NCBI GenBank assembly: GCA_043820105.1
Contig: JBDREC010000103.1
Coordinates: 1 to 64,000, forward strand
Reading direction: 5' to 3'
Source: JBDREC01 sp043820105 [NCBI: Pseudomonadota bacterium]
GTDB taxonomy: Bacteria; Bdellovibrionota_F; JAHFAK01
Length of the DNA stretch: 64,000 nucleotides
Position 1 is the stretch's first letter. Each line of letters starts with the position of its first letter. The position numbers and the translations under genes were made by a program. The notes beneath the pieces are model-generated. The model saw only the letters and a program-made list of their open reading frames with translations, did not search any database and was not told where the DNA came from. Of the stretch, positions 7,524 through 16,309 are shown piece by piece.

Positions 7524-9518
7524 TTAATTCCTTATGCACTTTAAATTGTCATTGTTTAATGATTTTTTATAACAAAGTAAGCCACAGTTTAAGCATCTTT
7601 CTGCTTCACTTATAGCTTCGCCTTCATTAAGATTATCCATTGGATCAAGCTTGCCTTTTGAGCTTAGAAGATTTTTATTCTCATCAATGCTATGAATGTT
7701 TTGTAAGAGTTTTTCATCTAATATTACAGCATCTTCAGGTTTTATTTCCTCTCCCTTAGAAAATAGGTGCAAAGCTTTTGCCATCTTTCGTCCTCTGCCC
7801 ACTGACACAACAACACCAGAATAATCACTTGGTCTGCCAATGTTATTTACTGTAAAAATACCAAGGTCTTTGTCTTGAGGAAGTACTTTGAAAATATCTA
7901 CAGTTTTCCATTTTGTATCATCAAATTTTTCAAAGAGCATTTCAGGATATCTTCCTGAGCCTACAATAAGAGTATTTAAAGAGATAGTTTTAAGTTCATT
8001 ATCTACCATAATTTGAATTTCTGATAATTTATTATTGTCACCACTTAACTCTGTAACTTTAGATGAAAATAATATTTCAGTATTCTCAGGCAATTCAAGA
8101 TTAATGTTTTGAAATTTTGCTTCTTTTTCAGAATATGGAAAGACAATAGTAACCTTACTTGCCCCATTGTTTAGGCAAATGTTTGCAGCCTTTGAAGCGG
8201 TATTGCCACCACCAACAATAACAGCATGATCACCAATATCTTTTTTGCTTCCTTTTATAAAACATTGTAAAAAGTCTAACATTAAATAGGTATTTGGAAT
8301 AATTTGAGGTCTAGCTGAATTTTTATTTATAATTTGAAAAGAATCCCAGCCACCTGTTGTCAAAAGTACAAATTCAGAATCTTCTTTGATTAAGGAACCT
8401 AAAGTATAATCTTTACCAATTGTTTTTTCAGTATAAGCTTCAACCCCAAGATCCAGGATTCCTTGAATATCCCAGTTTATAACATCTCTTGGTAATCTTT
8501 CTTCAGTAATAACATATCTTAAAATTCCACCCAGTTTGCTGCTTGCCTCATAAACAGTTGGTTTGTGACCAAGTCTTCTTAGGTAATATGCAGATGTTAG
8601 TCCTTCTACACCACCACCAATAATAGAGACTTTTTTGCCTTTTGCTTCAGGTAGATATGGTTTAATTCTTTCATTTTTATCTTTTTCAAAAGTAGCAACA
8701 AATTTTTTCAAATGATTAATAGAAACTGGGGCATCAAGTAAATTTCTTCTGCATTCAGATTCACATGGAGCAGGGCAAATCCATCCACAAACTGATGGGA
8801 AAGGATTTTTTTCTTTAATAATCTTTATTGCTTCAGCATAATTTTTGCTAGATATAGATCGAATATAAGCTGGAATGTCAATTTCAGCAGGACAGTGTCT
8901 TTGACAAGGAGCTGTGCAATCTGTGTACTTTTGATCTGATAAAAGTCTTGTTGTTGAAGATGTTAGTGTAATAATATCTTTTGGACAAACATCAGCACAA
9001 ATTCCACAGGATACGCATTTTTCTTTGTTAACAACTGGAAGATTATTTTCTCCCATTGATAAGGCATTAAAGGGACATGCTCTAACACAAGTTGCAAGAC
9101 CCAAACAACCAATTTGGCATTCTTTGCTGCCTCCATAAAGCAAGGTTGCAGCTCTACAGTCCATTGTTCCATTATAGTTAAACTTAAGTTCAGCTTCATT
9201 ATAACCATAGAAGCAACCTGGTGTTGATATCTCAGGTTCTTTTTCTTCAACTTCCACACCCATAGCCTTTGCTACTTGTTTTGCTATTTCAAATCCACCA
9301 GCTGAGCAAATATCAACCTTTGCTTTGCCTTTTACAACCGCTTCAGCAGCTGCAGAGCAACCAGCATATCCACAACCACCGCAGTTAGCGCCAAGCATTG
9401 CATCAGTTACTTCTTCGATTTTAGGATCTTCATATACATAAAATACTTTAGCAGCAATTGATAACATAATTGCTGATATAAAACCTAATACTAATAAAAA
9501 TATTGTTGCAGTAAGCAT
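7524..9518 (-). CDS. rnfB: RnfB fused to a GltD-like NAD(P)/FAD oxidoreductase
   Basis: This 664-residue protein begins as a standard RnfB: one N-terminal membrane helix, the [4Fe-4S] motif NCGGCGYAGC, the ECQIGCLGLATC region and ferredoxin motifs CVRACPF and CVSCGICADVCPKD (to about residue 185). It continues without a break into a glutamate-synthase small-subunit-like module. That module has Fe-S cysteines CTAPCQRHCPAEIDIP and CGWICPAPCESECRR, an FAD loop IIGGGVEGLTSAYYL, and an NAD(P) loop VIVGGGNTASKAA, ending with SEAERCLNCGLLCYKK. The fusion would add a flavin-linked pyridine-nucleotide site directly to the electron-entry subunit of Rnf at the cytoplasmic face. It follows rnfA by 26 bp. 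Confidence 0.9.
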   Translation of the reverse strand: MLTATIFLLVLGFISAIMLSIAAKVFYVYEDPKIEEVTDAMLGANCGGCGYAGCSAAAEAVVKGKAKVDICSAGGFEIAKQVAKAMGVEVEEKEPEISTPGCFYGYNEAELKFNYNGTMDCRAATLLYGGSKECQIGCLGLATCVRACPFNALSMGENNLPVVNKEKCVSCGICADVCPKDIITLTSSTTRLLSDQKYTDCTAPCQRHCPAEIDIPAYIRSISSKNYAEAIKIIKEKNPFPSVCGWICPAPCESECRRNLLDAPVSINHLKKFVATFEKDKNERIKPYLPEAKGKKVSIIGGGVEGLTSAYYLRRLGHKPTVYEASSKLGGILRYVITEERLPRDVINWDIQGILDLGVEAYTEKTIGKDYTLGSLIKEDSEFVLLTTGGWDSFQIINKNSARPQIIPNTYLMLDFLQCFIKGSKKDIGDHAVIVGGGNTASKAANICLNNGASKVTIVFPYSEKEAKFQNINLELPENTEILFSSKVTELSGDNNKLSEIQIMVDNELKTISLNTLIVGSGRYPEMLFEKFDDTKWKTVDIFKVLPQDKDLGIFTVNNIGRPSDYSGVVVSVGRGRKMAKALHLFSKGEEIKPEDAVILDEKLLQNIHSIDENKNLLSSKGKLDPMDNLNEGEAISEAERCLNCGLLCYKKSLNNDNLKCIRN

Positions 9519-9544
9519 AAAATTTATTTTCCCTTTTTTTATTA

Positions 9545-10141
9545 TTACATTGTCAAAGTTTTAAGAGAGGCATCAATTCCCATAAAGCCAAAGAAGGCCA
9601 AGGCCATTAAACCAGCCATTACAAGCGCTATTGCAGTGTCTTGGAGCGCTCTTGGAATATATGCGATTTCAAATCTTTCACGAATTCCAGCGAATAATAT
9701 TAAGGCCAGAGCGAATCCTGATCCTGATGCAACAGCGTAAACCAGGCTATCAACAGAATTCATGCCATCTTTAACACAAATTAAAGCAACGCCTAATACA
9801 GCGCAGTTTGTTGTGATAAGTGGCAAAAATATGCCAAGGGCTTGATATAAAGGAGGAATGGCTTTTTTCAAAAACATTTCCACCAATTGAACCAAAGCTG
9901 CTATAACCAGGATGAAAACAATGGTTTGTAGGTATTCTAGTTTAAAAGCTACCAAAAAATAATTATGTACAACCCAGGTTATTATTGTAGCAAAGGTCAT
10001 TACAAAAATAACAGCTATTCCCATGCCAAAGGCTGTTGATGTTTTTTTAGAAACACCTAAGAATGGACAGTTGCCAAGATATTGGGCCAGTAAGATATTT
10101 TTAACCAGCATAGCATTTATTATAATTACAAGATATTCCAT
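9545..10141 (-). CDS. rnfA: Rnf complex membrane subunit RnfA
   Basis: The 198-residue, six-helix integral membrane subunit RnfA belongs to the NqrE/RnfA family. It has the family segments NAMLVKNILLAQYLGNCPFLG near the N-terminus and LITTNCAVLGVALI in the middle. These half-helix NC motifs are inverted between RnfA and RnfE and hold a membrane [2Fe-2S] cluster between them. Length matches the family. It lies between rnfE (20-bp gap) and rnfB, the usual order. Confidence 0.96.
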   Translation of the reverse strand: MEYLVIIINAMLVKNILLAQYLGNCPFLGVSKKTSTAFGMGIAVIFVMTFATIITWVVHNYFLVAFKLEYLQTIVFILVIAALVQLVEMFLKKAIPPLYQALGIFLPLITTNCAVLGVALICVKDGMNSVDSLVYAVASGSGFALALILFAGIRERFEIAYIPRALQDTAIALVMAGLMALAFFGFMGIDASLKTLTM

Positions 10142-10160
10142 AAAAATTCCTTAAATTCTT

Positions 10161-10754
10161 TTATTTTTTTGTTATAAGATTCATTAAAGCTAGTAGTAAG
10201 CCAAGACATACAAAGGCTCCTGGAGCTTCAACCATAAAATTAAATGGTTTAAAGGATGCACCAAATACTGACATTCCCAAGAAAGTGCCATATCCAAATA
10301 CTTCTCTTAATCCACCTAATACAAATAATGAGATTGTAAATCCCAGGCCAATTCCTAGACCATCAGCAGCTGATTTGATAACAGTGTTTTTTGAGGCAAA
10401 AGCTTCTGCTCTTCCTAGAATAATGCAGTTAACAACTATAAGTGGAATAAATATGCCTAGTTTTGTAAAGAGTGTATAGAAATAGGCTTGCATTAATAAT
10501 TCAACCATAACAACAAAGGAAGCGATAACCACAACGTAGCTAGCGATTCTAACTTTTTTAGGTATGATCGATTTAATTGACGAAATAATAACATTGGAAC
10601 ATAGTAAAACAAAAGTTGTAGCAAGGCCCATTCCAATTCCATTTTCAGCGTATTTTGTAACAGCAAGAGTTGGACACAGACCAAGCACAAGTCTAAAAGG
10701 CGGGAGCACCTCCCAGAAACCTTTAAAAAATTCATGTGTAATAGATTTGCTCAT
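10161..10754 (-). CDS. rnfE: Rnf complex membrane subunit RnfE
   Basis: The 197-residue RnfE/NqrD family protein has six predicted membrane helices. The motifs VLGLCPTLAVT near the N-terminus and PLIVVNCIILGRAEAFA in the middle are the counterparts of those in RnfA and carry the Cys residues thought to ligate the shared iron-sulfur cluster. It starts at 10754, 41 bp after rnfG. Length and ends are normal. Confidence 0.96.
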   Translation of the reverse strand: MSKSITHEFFKGFWEVLPPFRLVLGLCPTLAVTKYAENGIGMGLATTFVLLCSNVIISSIKSIIPKKVRIASYVVVIASFVVMVELLMQAYFYTLFTKLGIFIPLIVVNCIILGRAEAFASKNTVIKSAADGLGIGLGFTISLFVLGGLREVFGYGTFLGMSVFGASFKPFNFMVEAPGAFVCLGLLLALMNLITKK

Positions 10755-10795
10755 AAAAAGTATATCCTGTCAAATTAAGTTAATTATTTATTTGT

Positions 10796-11359
10796 TTAAA
10801 GTTTTTCTTTTAATTCTTTATAAATTGGTATTGCTTTTTCAACTGCATTACAAACCGCTTTTGATGAAATTGTCGCACCAGTGATAGCATCAATAACACC
10901 ACCATCTGCTTTGACCTTAAAGGTGTCATCAATAGATTTATCTTTGAATGCATTTGAAAATGTTGGTTCTCCTATTTTAGATCCAACTCCTGGTGTTTCT
11001 TTATGTGTTGTGATTCCAATGCCTGTGAGGGTGTCATCTTCCAGGTTAAAACCAACTACAACTCCAACATCTCCACCAAATCCTCCTGCAAATGTTTCAA
11101 AAGCTACAGCCCAGGGAGCATTTGATTTATTACCTGTAAATACCTGGAGTTTTCCAGAATCTACATCATATTCTTTTCTATCTTTGATCAGTTCATTTTC
11201 GGAGCCAGATAATACTGTTTCAACAGCTGGGCCTTTAACATTAATAAGAACCTGTTCTTGGATTCGTTCTTTGGTTCCTTTATGAATAAAGGCTAGTACA
11301 AAGCTGCATACTGCACAAATCAATGACAGTACCATTATCATTTTTATTGATTCTTTCAT
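10796..11359 (-). CDS. rnfG: Rnf complex FMN-binding subunit RnfG
   Basis: The 187-residue RnfG has one N-terminal membrane helix and an extracytoplasmic FMN-binding domain. Covalent FMN attachment is expected at the Thr of DAITGATISSKAV near the C-terminus, the classic (S/T)GAT flavinylation motif. GIGITTHKETPGVG is also typical of the family. Its start overlaps the end of rnfD by four bases, so translation is probably coupled. FMN would be attached by an ApbE-type transferase, which is not in this window. Confidence 0.95.
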   Translation of the reverse strand: MKESIKMIMVLSLICAVCSFVLAFIHKGTKERIQEQVLINVKGPAVETVLSGSENELIKDRKEYDVDSGKLQVFTGNKSNAPWAVAFETFAGGFGGDVGVVVGFNLEDDTLTGIGITTHKETPGVGSKIGEPTFSNAFKDKSIDDTFKVKADGGVIDAITGATISSKAVCNAVEKAIPIYKELKEKL

Positions 11360-12330
11360 AATACCTTATTTCTTTCTAAATAATTCACATTAATTTTCTT
11401 TATTTTAGGAGCAATTTTATCAAGTAAAGGGGTGAATAATGACATAATCATAATTGCAAAAACTACACCATCTGGGTAAGAAGACCATGCTCTTAAGATG
11501 ACTGTAAGCATTCCGCAACCAAGACCAAAAATAATCAGTCCCCATTTCGAATATGGACTTGATCCATAGTCTGTTGATAAAAAGAAAAGCCCAATAAGTA
11601 AGTTTCCAGTTAAAATATGAAATAAACCATTGGCATATAATGAAGGATTCATAACATTATATATGGTGGCCATTATGAGTGTTCCAATTAGGAAAAATAA
11701 TGAAATTTCCCAGGATATAATTTTTCTAATAATTAGATAAGCTCCACCAATTAGTAATAAAAGACCATTTGTGCTTCCTAAACCACCAGCTTGTTTACCC
11801 ATGAAAAGATCCATCATTGTATATGTAGCAATAGAATCAGTTCCTGATGATTTAACAAGTGCTAATGGGTATTGCCAGTCATAAGCTAGATCATAAGGCG
11901 CAAGCACAAAGTTGAGATTAAAATATTCTGGCCAGGAAATTCTTAAAATGGCCCATCCAACAAGTACAGGAGCTATTGGATTGCTTCCTAGACCGCCAAA
12001 AACTTCTTTTCCAGTGAATATGCATAAGAAAGCTCCAAAAATAACAATCCAGTAAGGCATACTAGCTGGTAAGATTAATGCAAATAATAAACCAGTTAAC
12101 AAGGCAAAGCCATTATCTGTTTCAAAATCTTTTTTAAATAGCTTTCTGATAAGAACTTCTGAAAGCATGGCAGAAGCGCATGATAAGGCTATGACTCTAA
12201 CAGCATGCATTCCAAAAGAATAAATAGCAAAAGCTACAACTGGTAATAGGGCAATGATAATGTTATAGTAGATCTTTTTTATTGAACTACCATCATGCCA
12301 ATGTGGCGAAGAACTAACAATTAATTTCAT
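11356..12330 (-). CDS. rnfD: Rnf complex membrane flavoprotein subunit RnfD
   Basis: The 324-residue NqrB/RnfD family protein has about nine membrane helices. The start SSPHWHDGSSIKKIYYNI and the loop FGGLGSNPIAPVLVGWAILRISWPEYFN are family signatures. The usual flavinylation motif (S/T)GAT before PL is not perfect: the sequence there reads SGTDSIATYTMMDLF, so SIAT stands where SGAT is expected. The FMN may still be attached at that Thr, or this subunit may have lost it. The gene lies 20 bp after rnfC and overlaps rnfG by 4 bp. Confidence 0.94.
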   Translation of the reverse strand: MKLIVSSSPHWHDGSSIKKIYYNIIIALLPVVAFAIYSFGMHAVRVIALSCASAMLSEVLIRKLFKKDFETDNGFALLTGLLFALILPASMPYWIVIFGAFLCIFTGKEVFGGLGSNPIAPVLVGWAILRISWPEYFNLNFVLAPYDLAYDWQYPLALVKSSGTDSIATYTMMDLFMGKQAGGLGSTNGLLLLIGGAYLIIRKIISWEISLFFLIGTLIMATIYNVMNPSLYANGLFHILTGNLLIGLFFLSTDYGSSPYSKWGLIIFGLGCGMLTVILRAWSSYPDGVVFAIMIMSLFTPLLDKIAPKIKKINVNYLERNKVL

Positions 12331-12350
12331 TGTAAATAACTCTTTCTTAT

Positions 12351-13538
12351 TTAAATTTCAGTATTTGTATTTAATGCAATCTGCCTTTTTGCATGCTGCA
12401 TAAGTTGTAGCAAAGATCTTTTGGCAGGGCATTTATATGAGCAATATGCACATTCAATGCAATCATTAACTCCAAGTTCATCACAGGTTTCAAAATTTGA
12501 AAATTCAGCAAAACGACCAATTAGATTTACATGTAAGTTAACTGGGCAGGCATTAACACATTTCCCACAGTTAATGCATTGATTAGACTCATATTTATAA
12601 ACATCTTTTGCATCTTGAACGTAAATCATATCAATATCACTATTAACTGGATAATTAAGGTCATAACAAGTATGTCCTTTCATTGGTCCGCCTAGAATAA
12701 CTTTATCATTATCTTTTAGTTCTGTATTCTCTAAAAGTTTTGAAATTGGAGTTCCGATTCTAACTTTAAGGTTTTTCTTTTCATTTTTTGTTATTAGGCT
12801 TATAACCTTATATATATATGGCTGTCCTTTAATAACAGAATTATAAGCAGCAAGCACTTTTTCAAAAGTAATAAAAGCATGACTGCTTCTAGAGGCCGCA
12901 TCTGAAAAAGAAGAAATAATCATTGCTGGATCAGCTTTTAGATATAATCCATCAAGCCCGATTACTTTTGCATTAGTTAAAACTTTTTGCTTTGTTTTAT
13001 CCTCTAGAACCTTAGGTACTATTAAAACAATTTCATTAGCTTGATATAGTTTTTTAATAAAAGTAAGGGCTTCAGTTAACTTATCTTGGGATTCAGTAAA
13101 AATTTGTGAGTTTACTGAGCAAAGCGGTTCTAAGTCAATAGCATAAATGAAGATTGTATTAATATTAGATTCTGTTGAGAAATTAAAACCACTTTTATTG
13201 ATTATTGAAAGAAGTTCATCTCTCGTTTTTGATGAAATGTTTTCATGTTCCTTAAAAGAGCTATGTACTTTATCTTCTGAATTAACATGAACTTTTAGAA
13301 CACTAAGCTCACCAGTAATACCAGTCATTTTTTCTACTGATTTAATTTCACCTGTAACAGTTGAAATAAAACCAGGGAAAAGTTCTTCACCTGTCTCTAA
13401 ACTTTGTAAAGCTTTGAATTTTGTGCACGCCTCGTCATAGGAACAAGTTCCAAGCAGTAAATTTACTTCATCGCATTCTGGTAATTCTGTGATTTTTAAA
13501 TCTTTGAAATTGAGGTTTAAGTTTTTTTGAATTTTCAT
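12351..13538 (-). CDS. rnfC: RnfC with a degenerate NADH/FMN site
   Basis: This 395-residue protein is recognised as RnfC by its C-terminal half, which has two intact [4Fe-4S] motifs (CINCGKCVNACPVNL and CIECAYCSYKCPAKRSLLQL) and the segment KVILGGPMKGHTCYDL. The region that normally holds FMN and NADH is eroded. In place of the glycine-rich GLGGAGFPTHVK loop there is INKSGFNFSTES. The INGAECEPY motif has become IYAIDLEPLCS. It is also shorter than typical RnfC (about 440 or more residues). I infer it keeps an electron-wire role but has probably lost NADH oxidation, which fits the NuoF-like subunit in the same operon. Confidence 0.88.
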   Translation of the reverse strand: MKIQKNLNLNFKDLKITELPECDEVNLLLGTCSYDEACTKFKALQSLETGEELFPGFISTVTGEIKSVEKMTGITGELSVLKVHVNSEDKVHSSFKEHENISSKTRDELLSIINKSGFNFSTESNINTIFIYAIDLEPLCSVNSQIFTESQDKLTEALTFIKKLYQANEIVLIVPKVLEDKTKQKVLTNAKVIGLDGLYLKADPAMIISSFSDAASRSSHAFITFEKVLAAYNSVIKGQPYIYKVISLITKNEKKNLKVRIGTPISKLLENTELKDNDKVILGGPMKGHTCYDLNYPVNSDIDMIYVQDAKDVYKYESNQCINCGKCVNACPVNLHVNLIGRFAEFSNFETCDELGVNDCIECAYCSYKCPAKRSLLQLMQHAKRQIALNTNTEI

Positions 13539-13551
13539 TTTCTATCCATTG

Positions 13552-13932
13552 TTATTTGTGACAAAATTTACAGCCTTGTTCTTCGGCTGCATCTGCGTGG
13601 CAGTCATAGCAATTTTTACCTACGCATCGGGTGTGAATGGGATCGTCTGCACAGACGCTTTCAAGTTTTTTATCATAATGACATTTTCTACAATTTGATT
13701 CCTGTTTTTCCTTTGTATCTGGATCATAATTATGGTGGCATTCAGAACATTCAACTGCTGCAGCATCTTCTGATGAATGCATTTTATGATCAAATACAAC
13801 TGGACCGCCTTTGGAGTTCATTAAAACTCTAATTGGGTCTTGCTTTTTTTCAGCCAGATAGCCGAATATTCCAATAAAACCAAGAGCTAAGATTATGATA
13901 AAAACTATGATTTTTGAATTACATTTTTTCAT
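13552..13932 (-). CDS. Membrane-anchored tetraheme cytochrome c (class III type)
   Basis: This 126-residue protein has a single N-terminal membrane helix (about 5-26) and a periplasmic domain with four CxxCH heme sites: CSECHH, CRKCHY, CYDCHA and CKFCHK. Extra His residues (FDHKMH, DPIHTR) could be distal ligands. The arrangement resembles cytochrome c3-like proteins placed at the head of rnf operons in Desulfovibrio-type bacteria, where they link Rnf to periplasmic electron carriers. I start at ATG 13932 (MKKCNSK). A GTG at 13947 in frame is an alternative that sits close to an AAGG. It is the first gene of the operon, 13 bp before rnfC. Confidence 0.88.
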   Translation of the reverse strand: MKKCNSKIIVFIIILALGFIGIFGYLAEKKQDPIRVLMNSKGGPVVFDHKMHSSEDAAAVECSECHHNYDPDTKEKQESNCRKCHYDKKLESVCADDPIHTRCVGKNCYDCHADAAEEQGCKFCHK

Positions 13933-14108
13933 TTTCTTCTGATACACCTTTTTTTGAATTTGAATTCGAGCCTCAAATAAAACTAAAAATTAAAGATTGC
14001 AAGAAAAAATTTATGATCTTTAAAATAAAATTTCCTTTAAATTATCAATAACTAAAGGTGTTTGCAAGTGGATGAAAATAAAGGTTAAATTAAAATTAGG
14101 ATGTTCAG

Positions 14109-14948
14109 CTAAATTTGAATTTCCATGCCCTGGAAAACAGCATAACAATTTAAATTAGATTTTTTGTCTTTTATTATTTGTTTACAATCATTTTCAATTT
14201 CCTGAACCTGAGCATCGTTGCGATTTTGGTTGTGATGAAAGAGGCCGAAGTTTTTAACATTAGCTTTTATAGCAAGGTTTAAACTATCTGTGTAGACTGT
14301 ATGCCCCCATGTTTTTGTGTAAGAATACTCTTCTTTATTATATTCAGAATCATGAAATAAGACATCAGCATTTCTGCAAAATTTGGTGTATTCTTCAAAT
14401 GACAATCCAGTAGGGTGAGTATATGTTAATTCATTATCAGTTAAAAATACGAAAGATTTGCCATCTTCAGTGAATTTAAAACCAGTTCCCCCATTTGGAT
14501 GACTTAAGTTTATTGGTGTTATTTCAATGGGACCAATGTTAAAAATATTACAGCATGCAGATTTAAATTTAACAGCAGCCCTTATGTCGTCAAACTTAAT
14601 TGGAAAGGTTGGAGGAGACATTGTTTTTGATATTATCTTTCTAATTGAATCTTGTGAAGTTACACATCCATAAATGCACAAAGTTGCTTTTTCGTTATAA
14701 ATAGGCTTAAAAAATGGAAAACCAAGGACATGATCTAAATGAGCGTGAGTAAAAAGAATGCTTATAGCCTTTAAGTCATCGCCAGAAATAAGATTTCCAA
14801 GAGGACGAATACCTGACCCTGCATCAATAATAATTAGGTCATTGTTTTTGCTTCTAATTTCAATGCAAGTAGTGTCCCCACCATATTTTAAAAACTCTTT
14901 GCCTGAAACCGGAATTGAGCCACGGCAACCCCAAACCTTTATTTTCAT
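14109..14948 (-). CDS. Metallo-beta-lactamase-fold hydrolase
   Basis: This 279-residue protein opens with the strand KIKVWGCRGSIPVSG and has GGDTTCIEIR, then the zinc motif THAHLDHVLGFPF. Later metal ligands are probably in SHPNGG, FLTDNE and LFHDSEYN ... GHT. This fits the MBL-fold subgroup that includes phosphodiesterase-like and PhnP-like hydrolases. The substrate cannot be told from sequence. The DSEY/WGHT pattern is common in MBL proteins paired with signalling modules in deltaproteobacteria. It is followed 21 bp upstream by a hemerythrin gene on the same strand, so the two are probably co-transcribed. Confidence 0.88.
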   Translation of the reverse strand: MKIKVWGCRGSIPVSGKEFLKYGGDTTCIEIRSKNNDLIIIDAGSGIRPLGNLISGDDLKAISILFTHAHLDHVLGFPFFKPIYNEKATLCIYGCVTSQDSIRKIISKTMSPPTFPIKFDDIRAAVKFKSACCNIFNIGPIEITPINLSHPNGGTGFKFTEDGKSFVFLTDNELTYTHPTGLSFEEYTKFCRNADVLFHDSEYNKEEYSYTKTWGHTVYTDSLNLAIKANVKNFGLFHHNQNRNDAQVQEIENDCKQIIKDKKSNLNCYAVFQGMEIQI

Positions 14949-14969
14949 TTTATATACCTTTATTTTAAA

Positions 14970-15446
14970 TTATTCTTTGTCATAATTTTCAAATAACTCA
15001 AGGTTTTCTTTTACATAGGGAAATAGTTTTTGATCTTCTTTATGAGCGTGATCCAAAATTTCATCTTGGATATCCATAAAAAGAAGTATAAGCCTAGCAG
15101 AGGAATCTGGAGATTTTGTCTCAGCATTATTTTCAACAATTTTCCAAAAGCTGGTAATTCTTTCAGTTATTATGCCATGGTCTTTTTGTAGACTTAAAAC
15201 ATATTTTACTAACTTTAAATCAGTAGTATGTGCTAAAACTCTTGAAAAGATATGGTCTTCTTCAAATTGAAAATGAAGCATTAGATTTCGATCAAACATT
15301 GCTTCAATTTCTGATAAGTGATTCCATATCTCTTGCTTATCTTTAATATTTGGTAATTTATCTAAGTTACTAAACCATTCAGAAACATCTTGATGATCTT
15401 CAATTAATTGAATCCAAGGATCAGCATGTTTTTTTTCTTGAGTCAT
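14970..15446 (-). CDS. Hemerythrin HHE-domain protein
   Basis: This 158-residue protein is a four-helix bundle of the hemerythrin-like HHE family. Candidate diiron ligands are spaced as expected: EDHQDVSEWF, LHFQFEEDHIF, KDHGIITERI and HAHKEDQKLFPYV. Such proteins bind O2, NO or iron and act in stress sensing or oxygen scavenging in anaerobes. I start at ATG 15446 (MTQEKKHADP) because GGAGGTCAA precedes it directly. The frame stays open to 15509, but that extension lacks a ribosome-binding site. It sits upstream of and in line with the MBL-fold gene. Confidence 0.87.
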   Translation of the reverse strand: MTQEKKHADPWIQLIEDHQDVSEWFSNLDKLPNIKDKQEIWNHLSEIEAMFDRNLMLHFQFEEDHIFSRVLAHTTDLKLVKYVLSLQKDHGIITERITSFWKIVENNAETKSPDSSARLILLFMDIQDEILDHAHKEDQKLFPYVKENLELFENYDKE

Positions 15447-15588
15447 TTGACCTCCAAAATAATCATTATGTTTTAATGAATTATAGTAAACCTTTACATA
15501 AAGTTTCAAGTTTAAAAGTGAAAATTTATTTTAGATTTGCTATTTTTTAATTATCATAATATTAGCTCATTTCTTTGTTTTGTAGGAA

Positions 15589-16263
15589 ATGGAGTTTTTC
15601 ATGGAAGCTGTTATAATTGTAAAACGTATTGTCATGTTTATTGTGCCTTTTATTTTATCTTTATCAGTGCATGAATTTGCTCATGCCTGGATGGCAAATA
15701 GATTGGGAGATCCAACAGCCAAAAATCTTAAAAGAATGACCTTAGATCCACGATCTCACATTGATTTATTTGGATCAATAATTTTTCCACTTATAAATAT
15801 AATTTTTCCATCAGCACTTTTTTTTGGTTGGGGAAAGCCAGTTCCTGTTAATCATTTGAATTTTAAAGATGCAAAAAAAGGCATGTTATGGGTATCTCTT
15901 GCTGGCCCTGTGTCTAATGTCATTTTGGCAATTATTTGTGCTGTAATTTATCGTATAATAATTAATACCTATCCTATTATTCTAATGGTAAATAGTGGTT
16001 TTACGATTTTACAACCACTTGTAATATTTCTCAATATAATGATTTCAATAAATGTAGCCCTTGCTTTTTTTAACATGATTCCAGTTCCTCCCCTTGATGG
16101 AAGCAAGATTTTAGCGGGTGTTTTGCCTGATAAATATACGGATCTTATTTACAGGTATGAACAATTTGGTTTTTTCTTTTTGATGATTCTATTAATTACT
16201 GGCTTATATAGAATATTTGCATTTCCAGCGGTGTTATTTATTAAAATATTGACTGGAGTTTGA
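15589..16263 (+). CDS. Site-2 protease family membrane metalloprotease (M50)
   Basis: This 224-residue multi-pass membrane protein has the zinc motif HEFAHAW (HExxH) in the first helix, the family segment GWGKPVPVN and the third-ligand motif NMIPVPPLDGSKIL. It has the compact M50B layout found next to scpA and scpB in many bacteria. Either ATG (15589 or 15601) is possible; the second has GGAG at a good distance. It heads a plus-strand cluster with scpA, scpB and rluB. The natural substrate is unknown. Confidence 0.93.
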   Translation: MEFFMEAVIIVKRIVMFIVPFILSLSVHEFAHAWMANRLGDPTAKNLKRMTLDPRSHIDLFGSIIFPLINIIFPSALFFGWGKPVPVNHLNFKDAKKGMLWVSLAGPVSNVILAIICAVIYRIIINTYPIILMVNSGFTILQPLVIFLNIMISINVALAFFNMIPVPPLDGSKILAGVLPDKYTDLIYRYEQFGFFFLMILLITGLYRIFAFPAVLFIKILTGV

Positions 16264-16309
16264 TTAATATATATGTAGCTACCAGCTGTAATCTAATCAA
16301 AGAAAAGAT

